64,000 nucleotides of DNA from Lutjanus erythropterus (Eukaryota; Chordata; Actinopteri; Lutjaniformes; Lutjanidae), in the NCBI GenBank assembly GCA_020091685.1, contig CM034609.1, positions 14,972,023-15,036,022 of the forward strand. The letters are read 5' to 3'. Both the position numbers and the translations under genes were made by a program. Positions 1 to 12,058 of the stretch are shown here, one piece after another. Within the stretch, counting starts at the first letter, position 1, and each line of letters starts with the position of its first letter. A model generated the notes under the pieces. It was given only the letters and a program-made list of their open reading frames with translations, was not told where the DNA came from and ran no database searches.

Positions 1-1341
1 GTTGCTGAGTTGCTTAGCAGAGCATCAGTCCCTTTTTCTAAACATGGGAAAGTTAAATGCAATTAATTTCTCTTAATTGTTTTGGGGAAATAAAGGCAAA
101 GTTTGCTTTGTAAGATAGTTTGTCTTTCTTCTCTCTGGCAGCAAGTTGACACTATTAAACTTCACTTGATTCCTGAGATTATTCAGTTAGACAATTAAGT
201 TTTTGATAAAGGGCTCATCTTAAAAAAAAGGGTTGTTGTGTAGTACTGGAAACTGTGACAATACTAGAATCTGTTTACATTAATTATGACATCATTACCT
301 TCATGTGTGCACCATACAGAGATCATGGCATTGTTGATGTTATTCATGTTATTAGTTACATCTGTCTTTAACAGGCCAAAATGCCAAACAAAATGAGAAA
401 GGCTAATTTCTTAGGATGCACCACAGTGTAGAAACAAAGGGTCCAACTGCAAGCTGAAGCATCACTAACCATTCACAGCTCCACACCTAGTGAGTATTGT
501 GGATGTAATGTTACTGTATAACCTAATTTCTTAAGCTTACCAAACATCATGGTGTCAACTGGATGAAGTGGAAAGTTAGTCCCATTTTCCTTTGTGTTGT
601 ACATATTATAATGATGATTTAAGAGTTAATAAATGTTCCATGTAGTCGTTCGACAAAACACTGAAATATCCTGGCGTACAGATAAGTAAAAAACTTGGAA
701 TGGCTGTTTAATTCCAATTTGTTTAAGTTTGCCAACTTTGTCTCAAAAAAACCTGGAAAAGAAGGCGAGATAGATTATTTAATTGGTGTTTATTCTGATT
801 TTTCCAGTGCTGCACAGTAAATATTTCTGAGAGTGATTTATTCATGTTGTTAACGGCCTGAAGGTCTGATCGTTGATGCTTTAGCTGTTGATTATTCCTG
901 AGCTTCTTCTGTTGTTCACACGCTTCTCTTGGCTCCTGGTTTGTATGAATTTTTGGTGTCTTGTAAACTCCAGTGGGCTGGGAATAGTTGTATACATGAG
1001 ACCTACATTTTAAAAAATTACTTATCCATTCACACATTCATATAATTTCAAGAACTTTAAAAGTGTTTTTAAATTATTTGCTCACTGCAGTGATTTCTGC
1101 CCTCCAGTAACCTTCACCAGTTAGCCCATCTGGTTCTCGTCCCCCGCCTCCCTGCACTGCAGCAATAAGAGCACCTCTTCTCAGGGATATCACACCGCAA
1201 AGCAGTGAAAGGTCTGTTTTATTAAAAAAAAAGCCATCCTCCCAAACTACAGATCACTTTTCACGTTCAATCATGTAATCCCTGCACACCAACCTACCCA
1301 AATTCAACACTGCCAGGAAGTGAAAATAGCTACCTGGATAG

Positions 1342-1344
<3 letters not shown>
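1..1344. other. Intergenic, no supported feature
   Basis: AT-rich non-coding DNA downstream of sox8. Open frames here lack codon bias, splice context or recognisable domains. No repeat family is recognised. Confidence 0.6.

Positions 1345-1415
<71 letters not shown>
1345..1415. repeat. (TG)n microsatellite, about 35 units
   Basis: Perfect uninterrupted TG dinucleotide run of about 71 bp, long enough to be highly polymorphic. Confidence 0.98.
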
Positions 1416-1417
<2 letters not shown>

Positions 1418-1465
1418 TTCTTACATATTTCTTTTGCAAATGATTGATGACAATTCAGCAGTAAG

Positions 1466-1963
1466 TTAAAGGGATAGTTCAGATTATTGACAGTCAGTCA
1501 AAAATATGTCAGTCACACAGTTAAGTTAACCAACACATAATTAATTTAAAAAAAAAAGTAAAAAAAAAAAAAAAAAGTTTTGTGAGGTGTTTTACTGAGC
1601 CCTTTTTATTTGTGTTGTTGTGTGACTTGAGTGAATCCAACTAACCTTTTAAAACACTGATGCAGTACAGTAACATGAACAATCTAACGAATCGAGGCAG
1701 TGGTAACCTGGTTGGTTTGATGAGAGTAACATCTGGCTTATATAACAGTTTTCCACTAGAAATGTAAAGTGGTGAAAATATTCTAATTATAACATACACT
1801 TAAAACTGATTTTTTTTTAAGTGTTCTTATTTTTAGGTAAAGTTTGTTTTGCAGCTGATACCACTCCACAGCAGTACATTGATTAGCTTCCTACACTGAG
1901 ACGCCCGCTGCTTCACCAAACCTCGTACCTCGTAAAATCAAATAATCCAAACTATCCCTTTAA
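1466..1963. mobile_element. Non-autonomous DNA transposon (MITE) with TTAA target duplication
   Basis: TTAA at 1466-1469 and 1960-1963 flank a 490-bp element (1470-1959). The terminal inverted repeats are AGGGATAGTTCAGATTATT on the left and, reverse-complemented, AGGGATAGTTTGGATTATT on the right: 17 of 19 identical. The interior has two A-rich runs (about 1547-1576) and no transposase. TTAA target use is typical of piggyBac and Kolobok-type elements; which one is not decided. Confidence 0.8.
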
Positions 1964-3165
1964 AAAGTAACTGCACAAAAGAAAACTAATCCGATCATAA
2001 AGTTGATGGACAAATAACTGCAGTTGTGTAATCAGATGATTTCAGGCTACATGTCTGAAATAACAGTACGCAATCCATGTCTGTTGCACCATATTCTTGT
2101 TCAGTGGAAATCTTTACCATTTCCCCTCCAGCCCACTCCTCCTCCTCCATGAAACCCATAAACACAGTCAGGCAGTACCAGGGGCACTCTTGCACCAGGT
2201 CCCCTGCCTAGCCAGGGGGTCAAAGTTCAAGCTCATTAGCTGCTACAGTGAATAGTCTGTCTTGCTGGCACAAGCAAGAGTTCACTACGTCACCCTTAAC
2301 GGAGGCTCGGTCTTCTCTCTGTCCTTCTGCATCATGTGTTTGTCTCAGACCTTTAAAATTTGACACTGCCATTACTTCATAACCACGTGACATCATGCCG
2401 CTGTCACTAAGACAAATGGTGATTTCAGCTTTTTTTTCTTTTACTGACGATTGATGCAGCTTGCTGGGTTGCAACATATGATGGGAAATGGCTTGTAGGA
2501 CGACTTGGACAAAGGAGCATTCGTGGGGGAAGCAGGTCCCTTCTTTTGAGTCTTGGCTGAAGAACTGAGGAGAGACTTGTAAGGGAGACTTTTATCTACA
2601 GTCATGAGGGAATTTTAGCATCCAGCGTGCAATACATCAGATGTGAGATTTAAATTGTTTTATTAAATCTTTTTGTTGAGTGTTTTTTTTGTTTTTGTTA
2701 TGAATACACAAACAGTAAGCTGCTTAATGACTATTTGAACAGGCGGACATTTGATCTCCGGTTTATGTTGATTTTGAACCCACACCAGGCCATTTATATT
2801 TTGGGGTTCTGGCTGTGGGTGTCCTCACTGAGTGCTAGCATAATGCTTATTCCTGGCCCTCCTGAAAAGTCAACAAAGTGCTGTCAAACATGGTTGTTGT
2901 TTCTCTATGAAATATCATGAATATAATTGTCGCTGAGCACTGACTGTTGTCATATTGATTCTTGACGTGGGAGAAAATAATGGAGCAGGACCAAGTCAAA
3001 CATTACCTTAAGGAATACAGAGTAGAGAAAGGAGGATTGGAAACCACAGACTCCAGTCTTACTCCGCTCTTGTGTTACTGGCTGTCTGTGGTCAAGGTTG
3101 ACCCTCCCAGACACAAACTCCACCTTTGACCATTTACCTACTCTGAGTCATCCACCTCTAGGCTT
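1964..3165. other. Intergenic, no supported feature
   Basis: Unique-looking sequence. Open frames (for example 2220-2477 minus) resemble no known protein. A short GC-rich palindrome around 2200-2220 (cccctgcctagccaggggg) is the only local structure seen. Confidence 0.55.
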
Positions 3166-3911
3166 CGGGAGTAATGGATCGCATGTAATTAGATTGCATA
3201 ATTAGGATTAAAAAAGGTAACAGTGTTCCATTACAGTTACATTAAAAAACAACGTAATCAGGTTACAGATCCATTTCGTAAAAATGGGGATTATTGGCAG
3301 GATTTTAAAATACATTTTAAAATAATAATCAATAAACTGATGCACAGTGAGCACACATTACTGAAAGCAGCTAATCTTACAGTCAGTTCATTATAATGGC
3401 CTTTAGCAAATAAATGCTTCACTGGTTGGAAATTTTAACATTATTTTGTCTTTAAATCAGAAAAAAAGGGAACAACATCACAAACAGTGACAGTTCTGCC
3501 TTCAAGAAATATTTACAGGTAAGGCCAACTAACATTACCTACACAGACCAACTGCTAATGATATCGATAATGGTGTGAGGATAAAAACACAAGCTCCAGC
3601 CTAAGTTTCTGTCTGAGTGTGAAAGTAAATTTAAATGTGGATGATTACTGCAATTACTGCGCATTAACTCAGAACCAATGAGGAAACAGCTAGACAAACC
3701 TCTAATAAACCAATAATAATAAACATCAACATAAAACATTTTTAAGCTAAACAATTTCCCCGCATCTGGTACTTAGGCAATCCAAAAGTAGTGGAAAGTA
3801 ATTAAGTTACATTACTTTAATATTTTGAAACTTGGATTAAGTTAGTGACTACAGTTTTTAACAGGTAATTAGTAGTTGTATCAGAATACATTTTTAAAGT
3901 AACTCAACCCT
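3166..3911 (-). mobile_element. Dispersed repeat family A, copy A1
   Basis: Reverse-complemented, it starts AGGGTTGAGTTACTTTAAAA and ends near CCATTACTCCCG. It aligns by eye with copies at 36916-38078 and 60858-61957: shared GTAGTCACTAACTTAATCCA, GGCCATTATAATGAA, ATTAGCTG and AATCCTGCTAATAA-like blocks. The ends (AGGGTTGGGAG... / ...CTCCCCAACCCT in the consensus of copies) form a short inverted repeat, so this is a non-autonomous DNA element. No ORF is seen. Confidence 0.65.
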
Positions 3912-5366
3912 GTCTGGCCAATTAAGCGTCATTCACATCATGAAGCACCAAATTTGGCAACGAGGGAGCAACAGCTTAAAAGTATGTGTATCTTTCACCC
4001 TCTATCTCACCCTCAAACAGCCAACATGCCTCTCTCATTTTCATTCATTCAAATCATCATCAGCTCCTGTGGGTCCAAATATAACTTGCCGCACCTATTT
4101 GCATAGGGCAGCATTTAGCTGCTGCAGTCAAAGCAAACTGCTGCTCTGCAGTACGGTGGTGACACTTATCAGACACTGTCCCAGCGTCCTGAAGCCACAG
4201 TTCAGGGCCCGTATGTCCCCCTCTCCCTCCTTGTCTGTGAGAGCAAGCGACGGTCAGGGACGCAGTGTCGGGTTAGAGGCGCCAGAGCATTGTGCAGCGG
4301 GTGACCTCTGCAACCACGCTGAGGTTTGTTGCTCTCACCATAGCTCAGCCGTAATGAACTCAGCAGACCACTAAAAGGCTATGGCTTTCCTCTCACTACC
4401 CATGCTCGGTCTCAGCCTCGCTGTGAGGCCGCAGTCCCAGGAAAAGGGGGTCTAGCTGTAGCAGGAGAACGGCAGGGCGGAAGATTAGGGTGAAAGCCAG
4501 TGTCATGGTTGTTTTACCTCTGTTTGTGTTTGTTGCGGTCCTGTAGAAATGATCTATTGACTGAGTGCAGCTGATCAAGTTCTCTTGTTTGGTGGTGAGT
4601 CTAAAATGTTGATAGCCTTGTGTTGCATAAGAGGGAGGAGGTGAGCAGGTTCGAGTCTGTTTGATGCTTCTCTTTTAAAGAGGTGTCAAAGGGACGTGTT
4701 ATTTACAGTTTGTGATAATATTATTTTTGGTTTTCATTTGCAGTTTGGTTAGGTTGACGCAACAAAACTACTTGGTTAGATTTAGGGAAAGATCATAAAC
4801 AGCCAATTTGGCTACTTACACTCCAGGTGCAAATAGCATTGTTGACTATGGACACCTGGGTGCTTGTCTCTGCCATGCTTGGCTATATACACTAGGGTGT
4901 AAATAGCCACATTAACTCTTCCAACCGGGGGTGCAAATATCATCTATCTTAATAATCCCCCTCAAATGTATTAAAACCAAAGTAACGAGTCTGTTTTGAA
5001 AATGTAAGCAGAAGAAAGTACAGATATTTTGTGCCATAATTCAGCTCAGGTTTTATACTTATTGTTTGCAGTTGTGCAAACGTAAATAAAAAAAAAAAGA
5101 GTGAGAACAGAAGAAATGAAAAAGAAAAAAAATCGAGTGAATGAATTTTTTGAAAGATTTGTTGCTAACTGCTCTAACACATTTCATTACAACTGCAAAG
5201 TGAGAAACCTGTTTGGAGATCATTGCTGTTAATACAGTGTGCAGCTCATTTCAAAGCCAAACTAGGGAGCACGAGTGTTTCACAGTGTCTGGACTGTGAT
5301 AAGGTGACAGAGGGTTGTGTAAATGTCCCTTTAGCCACTTGCTTTTTAGTTCCCTCTGTCCCATGA
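3912..5366. other. Intergenic; one short dispersed repeat and a low-copy local duplication
   Basis: 4040-4330 is GC-balanced unique sequence that could be regulatory. At 4801-4930 a motif is imperfectly repeated (ggctacttacactccaggtg, then ggctatatacactagggtgt). A purine/A-rich stretch lies at 5085-5130. No gene is supported; the 144-codon open frame at 3940-4374 has no recognisable domain. Confidence 0.5.
4746..4799 (+). repeat. Short dispersed repeat GTTAGG..CAACAAAACTACTTGGTTAG, copy 1
   Basis: The block containing CAACAAAACTACTTGGTTAG recurs nearly identically at 20602-20660 in the same orientation. From general knowledge this motif is common in percomorph genomes. Confidence 0.6.
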
Positions 5367-5389
5367 ACACACACACACACACACACACA
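5367..5389. repeat. (CA)n microsatellite
   Basis: Perfect AC dinucleotide run of about 23 bp. Confidence 0.95.
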
Positions 5390-5850
5390 ACACACCTCCC
5401 CCATATTGTTCTATTCTTTGACAATAGATTCAGTTACATAATGAACCCCATCCATATCAAAGGCTGGACCGGGGATAGACTGGCGTTGCTCCAAGCCCCC
5501 CAGAACGGGCCAAAACCACATGGGAGAACAAACTCTTCCCTATTTTTTCCCCTCTCCCCTGCTCTTTGTCATACCACAAAAGATATCAAGTGTGAGAGGA
5601 TGGACATGTGTTGCTGATCATATGCGTATTAAACAAATATTGCAATGGTCACCTAATATGTTGTGGTGTACTGTCCGTTTTAGTATGGCCCAGAAACCAG
5701 AGAAAGTGTGGCATCCCAGACATGGTTTTAAAATGCATACCTCATGGCACTACACTGTATAGGCTTATTTGAGTATAGAACATCCGACCGCAGACTTGTG
5801 GGGTATATATGTACCAGCAGGGTAAATGAGTTTTGATGGGCTCTGCTGGG

Positions 5851-5884
<34 letters not shown>

Positions 5885-6055
5885 TTTGTCTGAATCGCCA
5901 TGTTGCGCTGGGCGACAAAATTTGGTGCTCCCACAGAGTGCACTCACACACAGCTCTGCCAACACTGAGCTACATTTAAAACTCTGGTCCTGCTGTCCCT
6001 GCTGCACTCTCTGCCAAAGCAACTCCGCAAACAAGAGGAATAAGGGAGACATTTT
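5390..6055. other. Intergenic with a 31-nt poly-T tract
   Basis: Poly-T at 5853-5883 produces spurious Lys/Phe-run open frames on both strands. Nothing else is supported. Confidence 0.6.
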
Positions 6056-6933
6056 GGTTGCACTTTATTTTACAGTACACTAATAAGACGTAACAAGCCA
6101 TTCTTTGTATAAAATTAGACAAAAACTAGAAATAATGTGTTGTGTATTAGACAGTATCACACCCTTTTTAGATTTAAATAGAGGGACATGTTATAATAGA
6201 ACGGTACTGTAAACTTCCTTATTAGACTTTCTCAGAAGGTATTTGTAGCCAAAGTTTTACTTAAAGTGAGCTTCGTTTCCTGAGGTAGAAAATTGTTCAT
6301 TTTCGGGGGAAATATTAATCCCTAGTGCATAGCCCTCCACCTACATCGGCCTGTGCTGGTCTGCTGCATCCCAGTGGGTTGCCAGGTTTGCAAAAATCAC
6401 TCAATTATGCTTCAAAACCAAAATGTGCCTTCTCTTGATGTCTAGAAAAATGCAAATATAGGATGAAAAAAGTTGAGTTTCAAGTCATTAACTCAAGTCA
6501 GAGTCAAGTCAACTCTTCTATCAACATTAGTTAAGCAAGTCCTCAAATATACGACTCGAGTCTGACTCAAGCCAGGTCATGTGAATCAAGTCTCCCACAT
6601 CTGGTCTGTTAGACCCTTATAAGACTTTATTAGAGGGTAATATGGGACACATTTCAACAGAGCTATACTGTAAACTAAAGTAAAATCACATATCTGCTAC
6701 TTCCTCATTCACAAATAATATGTGAACCAGATCTACCAAGAAAAGAACAAAATTATAGAGGCCGAGGAATATTTTGTCTATGGGTGACTGCACTGACTTA
6801 TTCTAATAGTGTAGGCAGATAATGCAGATAAGGAGTCTCATACTGACTCATAAAGAGCATTATTTCTACTTTTAGTCTTATTTAATACAAAGTACAGCTT
6901 GTCTTATTAGTGTACTGTAAAATAAAGTGCGCC
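6056..6933. mobile_element. Long-arm inverted-repeat element, family B, copy B1 (complete)
   Basis: The left arm begins GGTTGCACTTTATTTTACAG. The right arm reverse-complements to GGCGCACTTTATTTTACAG. Both continue TACACTAATAAGAC, then CTTTGTAT, AGACAAAAACTAGAAATAAT-like sequence for roughly 80 bp. Interior blocks (ACATATCTGCTACTT, GTGAACCAGATCTACCAAG) recur in copies at 33925-34550 and 40404-41115. No transposase ORF is seen, so it is non-autonomous. The target duplication is unclear. Confidence 0.8.
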
Positions 6934-8563
6934 TGAGTTTTTTTTCTTATTCTTCCACGTGAGACTTCCAGCCTTCTGCCCGTTTCCTCTTCATCCCCTT
7001 TCTTTCCTCTCTCTTCACCGTATTCTGTCGACTTCTTCTCCCTCCTCCATTCTTCTCTCCTCTTGCGTCGTCTCTACCTCTACCTCTGTGCATCAGTAGC
7101 ATGAAAAAAATTGTGGCAAATGTTCCTCCCACACTTCACATTCCAGGGTCTTACAGGATCCCACATGCTGGTGGCTCAGTCTCTCTTTCTCCTCTGTCTC
7201 ATCGGTGACGGCAGAGTGCAACTTGTGTGGGTGCTGGAGGCTGTGGGGCAGGGTAACAATGTGAGTGTGTGTGTGTACGGGGGGGGGGCAGTAATATGCT
7301 AATTCATCATTCTTAATTACACTGGCCAGAAGACAGATTCCCTCATTGACACAACAATTTTGAATTAATGGTTGTGGGTCTCAATAACTCTCAAGTCCCC
7401 CACTTATGTCACTTTAAATCACAGCGAGGTGTAATTAACGTCCGTATTAAGATTCCCAATGGCTACTTATTTGCAATTAGCAGATTATTTTCACATATAG
7501 ATTCAAAAGCTCTGCTGCTTTACATTTTAAATTTCAAAGGAGACAGAACAAATATCATGTTAACCACTGTCAATCAGCAGAAGTCTCGCCAGTGTGACTA
7601 AAACCTCGGACAGTAAACTCTCTCTGATGAGTGTGGAGACAGGAAGTGTGAAGGGAAAAAGGTTGCGATGAGATAACTTCAAGTAAAGATGGAGAAAGTA
7701 CATGACGGTGGAAACGTGCCACAGTTCAACAAAAGCAGAAAGCTGTGACAATGAAAACACAGCCATAGTTACTAATCAACAAGTCTTAAAGCTGTGGAAA
7801 GAAGATGAGCAGCTATGCTGCCACCCCATTCACAATTGAGATGTGCCAAGAAAAAGTGAAAAGGAGAGAACAAATGAAAAAAGAAAGTGAAAGACTGTGG
7901 ACAACTGTTCAGAGAACAGAACATGACCAGATGTCAAATTGTTGCTGTATTTTTTTCAATTTTGAAAAAAATAAAGATAAAAAATTGTAACACTCCACCT
8001 GTCTTCAACACCATCACTATCACCATTTCACAAATCTGATAAACCCCACTTTTGGTGAAATAATATTTATTTATTTTAAAAGAATATCCAACCTTTGTTT
8101 TTATGCTCTTATCCGTATATTAAAAATGAGACTTTTACCAAATGTGAATTTTATAATGAGTACGAGAAAGTTTCATTAATCAGAAAAGTAGAAGAAGTAA
8201 CCTGACACTCTCTGACTCTCGGTGGTGCAGTAATCCCTCCCCATCTGGCACTGCGAGCAGGTTGAAACAGACACGGAAACAGAGTTATTTGCAAATAGTT
8301 TTAGACCCAGGTCTGATTATCTTTTCAGTAAACAACCATAATCATTCGCTCCACTGGGACAGATTTACTCCAAAATGGATTTCTTTTTCGATGCCTGATT
8401 GAAGCACCAGATTTTAGATTTTATGATTACAAAGTTTTCAAAGAGCTTTATTCATCGATCCCTTGTGTTTTAAGAGGAAATATTTCAATCCTTAAAAAAC
8501 AAACAAGCTGCAACTTTATTGACATTTAATGGAACAATATATAACAATTGCGAGTTGGAGACT
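6934..8563. other. Intergenic; pyrimidine-rich tract and candidate regulatory block
   Basis: 6960-7085 is a C/T-rich tract on the plus strand. A G10 run lies near 7279. 7310-7560 is described separately. 7600-8560 shows no supported gene or repeat. Confidence 0.5.
7310..7560. promoter_or_regulatory. Candidate conserved non-coding element
   Basis: Non-repetitive block with several homeodomain-type cores close together (TTAATTAC, GAATTAATGG, GTAATTAACG, GCAATTAGCAG), no ORF and no transposon signature. This compositional pattern is common in vertebrate enhancers. Conservation cannot be tested from one sequence. Confidence 0.3.
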
Positions 8564-8610
8564 TAGACTATATATTAAATAGGTTGAAATCCTATTTAAT
8601 ATGCAGTCTA
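8564..8610. mobile_element. Small hairpin MITE, copy 1
   Basis: The arms TAGACTATATATTAAATAGG and CCTATTTAATATGCAGTCTA are near-perfect reverse complements around GTTGAAAT-like spacer sequence. The flanks GAGTTGGAG and TATGGCT also occur, reversed, at the related copy at 55351-55394. Confidence 0.65.
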
Positions 8611-10229
8611 TGGCTGAAGTAAGTTGTTTCCCCTCAGACACAAAGAAGCTCAGTCAGGCTGCAGGAACACTGCAGGACCACAACATAACTGCAAGATAAT
8701 TTAACAATAACACGCAAAAACGAGTCCGTCATTGTAAGTTGATCAGCTGTTTAATGTCAGCTGTCTTTCAGTGTGAACCTATGCCCATTATCCTGAAAAC
8801 CAAAGCTCACTGCTCTGAAAATACACACTCTGAGGTTTGAATTCAGTCACTTTCTGCCTCCCAGACACCTTTAACATTTCTCTCAGTTATAAACATCTAT
8901 TCCCTCTGAAAGATTGTTGTTGATTTCTTAGGACTTTTAAGCAGACACTTAATCATTCAGCAAATATTTGGAAATAGTTTTAACTCTAATTAAGATCAAA
9001 AGTTAAAAATATTATAGATTTCTCCTTTAAACCAAATAAAAAATTGTAAATGGATTTGTACCTTGAGACACTATAAGACAGTTCCTATTTTTCCTCTCAA
9101 ATAGTTTACTTTCCATCTAAGTAGCTGAACTGGTTAAAGCCAGCGTCAGATCCTCACTAGAACTGGTTGATGTAAGCACTGCTGGCCAATCATAGGTGAC
9201 CTCGATGGAGCCAGCATCAATTTAGTGGCATTTCGAGAGCGAGGAGTGTTGGCACTCTGCTCCCCTCTGTGTTTTGCTTGGCTGGGTCATGCCAGCAAAC
9301 ACAGGAGACACCAATAATAAAATAGACTCCTTTATTTAGTGAGAAGAACAGGGAGACAAGGCAAAATAAGCCTCAGGAAGTCATTTACTTGGGCGGAGCG
9401 GCTAAAATTTAGTGTTTGCTTTGGAAGTAGAGCAAGACACTGCAGCAAACAAGTGGGTCAAACAGCTTTTATTCTAAAAGCTGTATGTTATATTGACTTG
9501 ATCTATATTTTTACACGGGTTTTTGCAGATTTCATAGTGGAATAAACTAGTTAAACTAGGCGTTACCCAGCTATATGCATTATGGGTATCACCATTCATT
9601 AATAAATAGTAATCTGATAGTTAATAAATAATAATATTTATAATAATATATATAATAATAATTATTATATATGCTTTATTAACCATATAAAAATCATTTT
9701 TTGTAAACAATTTATAAAGCAATTGATTTGCAAACATCACTTGCAGTTTTATAACGGACACTACTAACCATTTACAGCAGTATTACAGACATCAGTTGTG
9801 ACTTTATAATAACCATCCAGATAACGTTAATACTCAACACATTCTTACTCCCAAACAGATGATGATGTTGTATGTACCCCTATAGTTACCTTGGTAATGT
9901 TACGTTACATTACATAAATCTATGTTTATAGATTTATAGATACAAACTAAGTATTAAGTGAATGAAACTAATAACCAATTATCACGTTATTGTTTTGCAA
10001 CAGCAGGACAACTATTAACTAAAGTTTAATTAACAATAAATTTACCAATTATTCATGATGGTTATTATAAAGTGTGACCATTTCATCTGTTAAAAAACTT
10101 GTGTTATAGGGAACATATTTTCCTCACTTGTAGGCAAAATAAAATGCCATCAGTGATGAGACATGAGACGTATGTGAGATGAATACTCAGAGAACTTAAA
10201 AGAGACTCAGTGCATCAAGTGGAATCAGG

Positions 10230-10540
10230 CTGGGCAGATTCAGCAGCGGGCAATAACCATGCTTTATGTCCACTTCATTTCCCTTGCAAATCAGCCTTGC
10301 ATTCTCGGAGTTTTCACAGTTCCCAGCTCCCTCTTTTTCCCCGAAACACGGCCTGAGTCAGCCAGGCTCATTAAACAGGATGAGACTATTACCAGGCGAG
10401 TTATCCTGCTCCTAACAATGGGATGTGGTCAGGTGGTGGAAGCACCAGTTTCACTGGGTTCATTTCGCTTCCCCCTCATGTCCTCCGGGTCCAAGACCGC
10501 GACTCCCACTTTGACCAATAACGCCCTTCCTCAACATCAA
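10230..10540. promoter_or_regulatory. Candidate conserved non-coding element
   Basis: Balanced-composition unique sequence between AT-rich flanks, with motifs such as TTGCAAATCAGCC, CCTGAGTCAGCC (AP-1/MAF-like TGAGTCAGC) and CTAACAATGGGA (SOX-like AACAATG). It is about 3 kb beyond the sox8 stop. The 95-codon open frame over it has no domain. Confidence 0.3.
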
Positions 10541-11264
10541 CAATGACTGTGACAGCTGGAATGTAACACAGCCTCAATGCGGCAGACTTAAAATTACTGT
10601 AAATTATATTTTATTTCCAATTTCTGCATGCATGCGAGTGTGGAGTGAGATTTTATGTGTGTATTTTATGTATGTACAGTGTTATAGTGCACTGTTTTTG
10701 TACCTGGCGTGTGATTAGGTCCATGAACATGCAGTTCTTTTCTGACAAAGTTGCAACTGCAGTGTAAAAATGTCCCTTCATTCATTCATTTCTTCATTCA
10801 GTATACTGTGCTGATGTAACTTCCACTGCACTTCAGTTTTTTCAGCTATTTACAGTAGGGCTTTCAAGAGGTCCAATCAGAAACTGTGGACAAGTTCCAG
10901 GGAAACAGGACCCAAGCACCCTGAAGAGCCTTTTTGCCTCACTTTTATTCACTCCTGTTCTTTCTCAAGAGTTCCTCCTGAAAGTATTTGGCAAACACTG
11001 GTGAAAAAAAAAGGACTTTGAGGGAAGAAAAACAACAAGTCGTTCTTGAGCCACCCACACCCCATCTGCTGTGGTATTATCTTCTTTTATTATCTACAGA
11101 TTATGTGCGCTGATATGATTTCTACAGTTTGGTCTGGTGGTCATTGTGGTCGTTCTTGTTGTTTTTTTGTTTGCGATATGAGACAGAGAAGAGGGGGGGA
11201 GAAAAAATCCTCCCCCATGTGCATCTAATCGTCCATTCAGGACCCTCTTAATGGCTTGTCAGTT

Positions 11265-11480
11265 CCCCTTGCCCTTCCATTTTCTGTCCAATTAATTCCT
11301 TTCTAGCTCTCCGGATAAAGGGACACAATGGGGCCCCTCCACAGCATAATGAATCATTAAAATTCAGCAGCGCGGCCCTGGCACTTGGCTTCTCCCTGGG
11401 CTGGTTAGGGACGGCTGCTTGGCATGCATGCCAGGGCCAACTTGAGCATTCTACCCACCGGACCAGAGGAGACGGGATCT
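11265..11480. promoter_or_regulatory. Candidate conserved non-coding element with a 14-bp palindrome
   Basis: Unique GC-balanced block with CCAATTAATTCC, GAATCATTAAAATTC and the perfect palindrome TGGCATGCATGCCA at 11420-11433. No ORF or repeat is seen. It is less than 1 kb beyond the predicted sox8 3' end. Confidence 0.35.
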
Positions 11481-12052
11481 CTCCTCATTCCTCTCTTGTG
11501 TTGGCTGTTTAACGAAAAAATCTGAACTTTACTATTTTGGTAGAATAACGTCCTGTAAGGTCAGAAGGTGCCGAGAGTGGCACCAGAGCATGAGAGTTTA
11601 CTGCAACATGTGTCTTTTTTATTCTGAACAGCTGTATAGTTCTCTAAAAACACTGACAAGATGAAAAGCTTATGAGCTCTACAGCAAAACAGCGTTTAAC
11701 TTTTTAAAAACTATTTTGCATTGTGCTAGTTTGATAGATTTATGCGTCCACTTGATTTCAAGCAGCACCCAATTAAATGTACAGTGAAGGTTTAATTACT
11801 GTCACTACGGCGAGATGAGAGCTGAGAATAATTCCCTTAAGGTCTCACTGGTGTCCCCTCACAGCTGGAGCTCACAGTACAGATGTTTGACAAGAAGGCT
11901 GATGTGAACAGCTGGTATCCAGCACAAAGGCAAACCTTTAACCCAAACCCTGTTTTTTTTCTTTTCATAAACTGTTTCCAAATATATTTAAGAACAAACT
12001 AAATATGGATGCAAATAAGGACGACAAAGACAAATATCAAGAAAAAGTATCT

Positions 12053-12058
12053 TTTATT
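12053..12058 (-). terminator. Candidate sox8 polyadenylation signal AATAAA
   Basis: On the minus strand AATAAA is embedded in aaaaataaaag. Within about 30 nt downstream there is a T/GT-rich stretch (tttgtctttgtcgtcc), as expected of a cleavage context. It is the first canonical hexamer after the sox8 stop. Confidence 0.5.

Larger units (their letters stand above)
8611..12035. other. Intergenic downstream of sox8; AT-rich MITE-like segment and candidate regulatory blocks
   Basis: 9545-10090 is very AT-rich with (TAA/ATA)n sequence around 9600-9680 and ends TTATAAAGTGTGACC, resembling decayed fish MITE ends. 10230-10540 and 11265-11480 are listed separately. Open frames in this stretch have no domain support. 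Confidence 0.5.

Noticed and set aside
3940..4374. 144-codon open frame on the plus strand
   Set aside because: No domain similarity recognised and it starts at the edge of a repeat; a chance frame in GC-richer sequence is more likely.
4640..4665. GGTTCGAGTCT, resembling a tRNA T-arm / B box
   Set aside because: No matching acceptor stem, A box or anticodon arm could be placed upstream on this strand.
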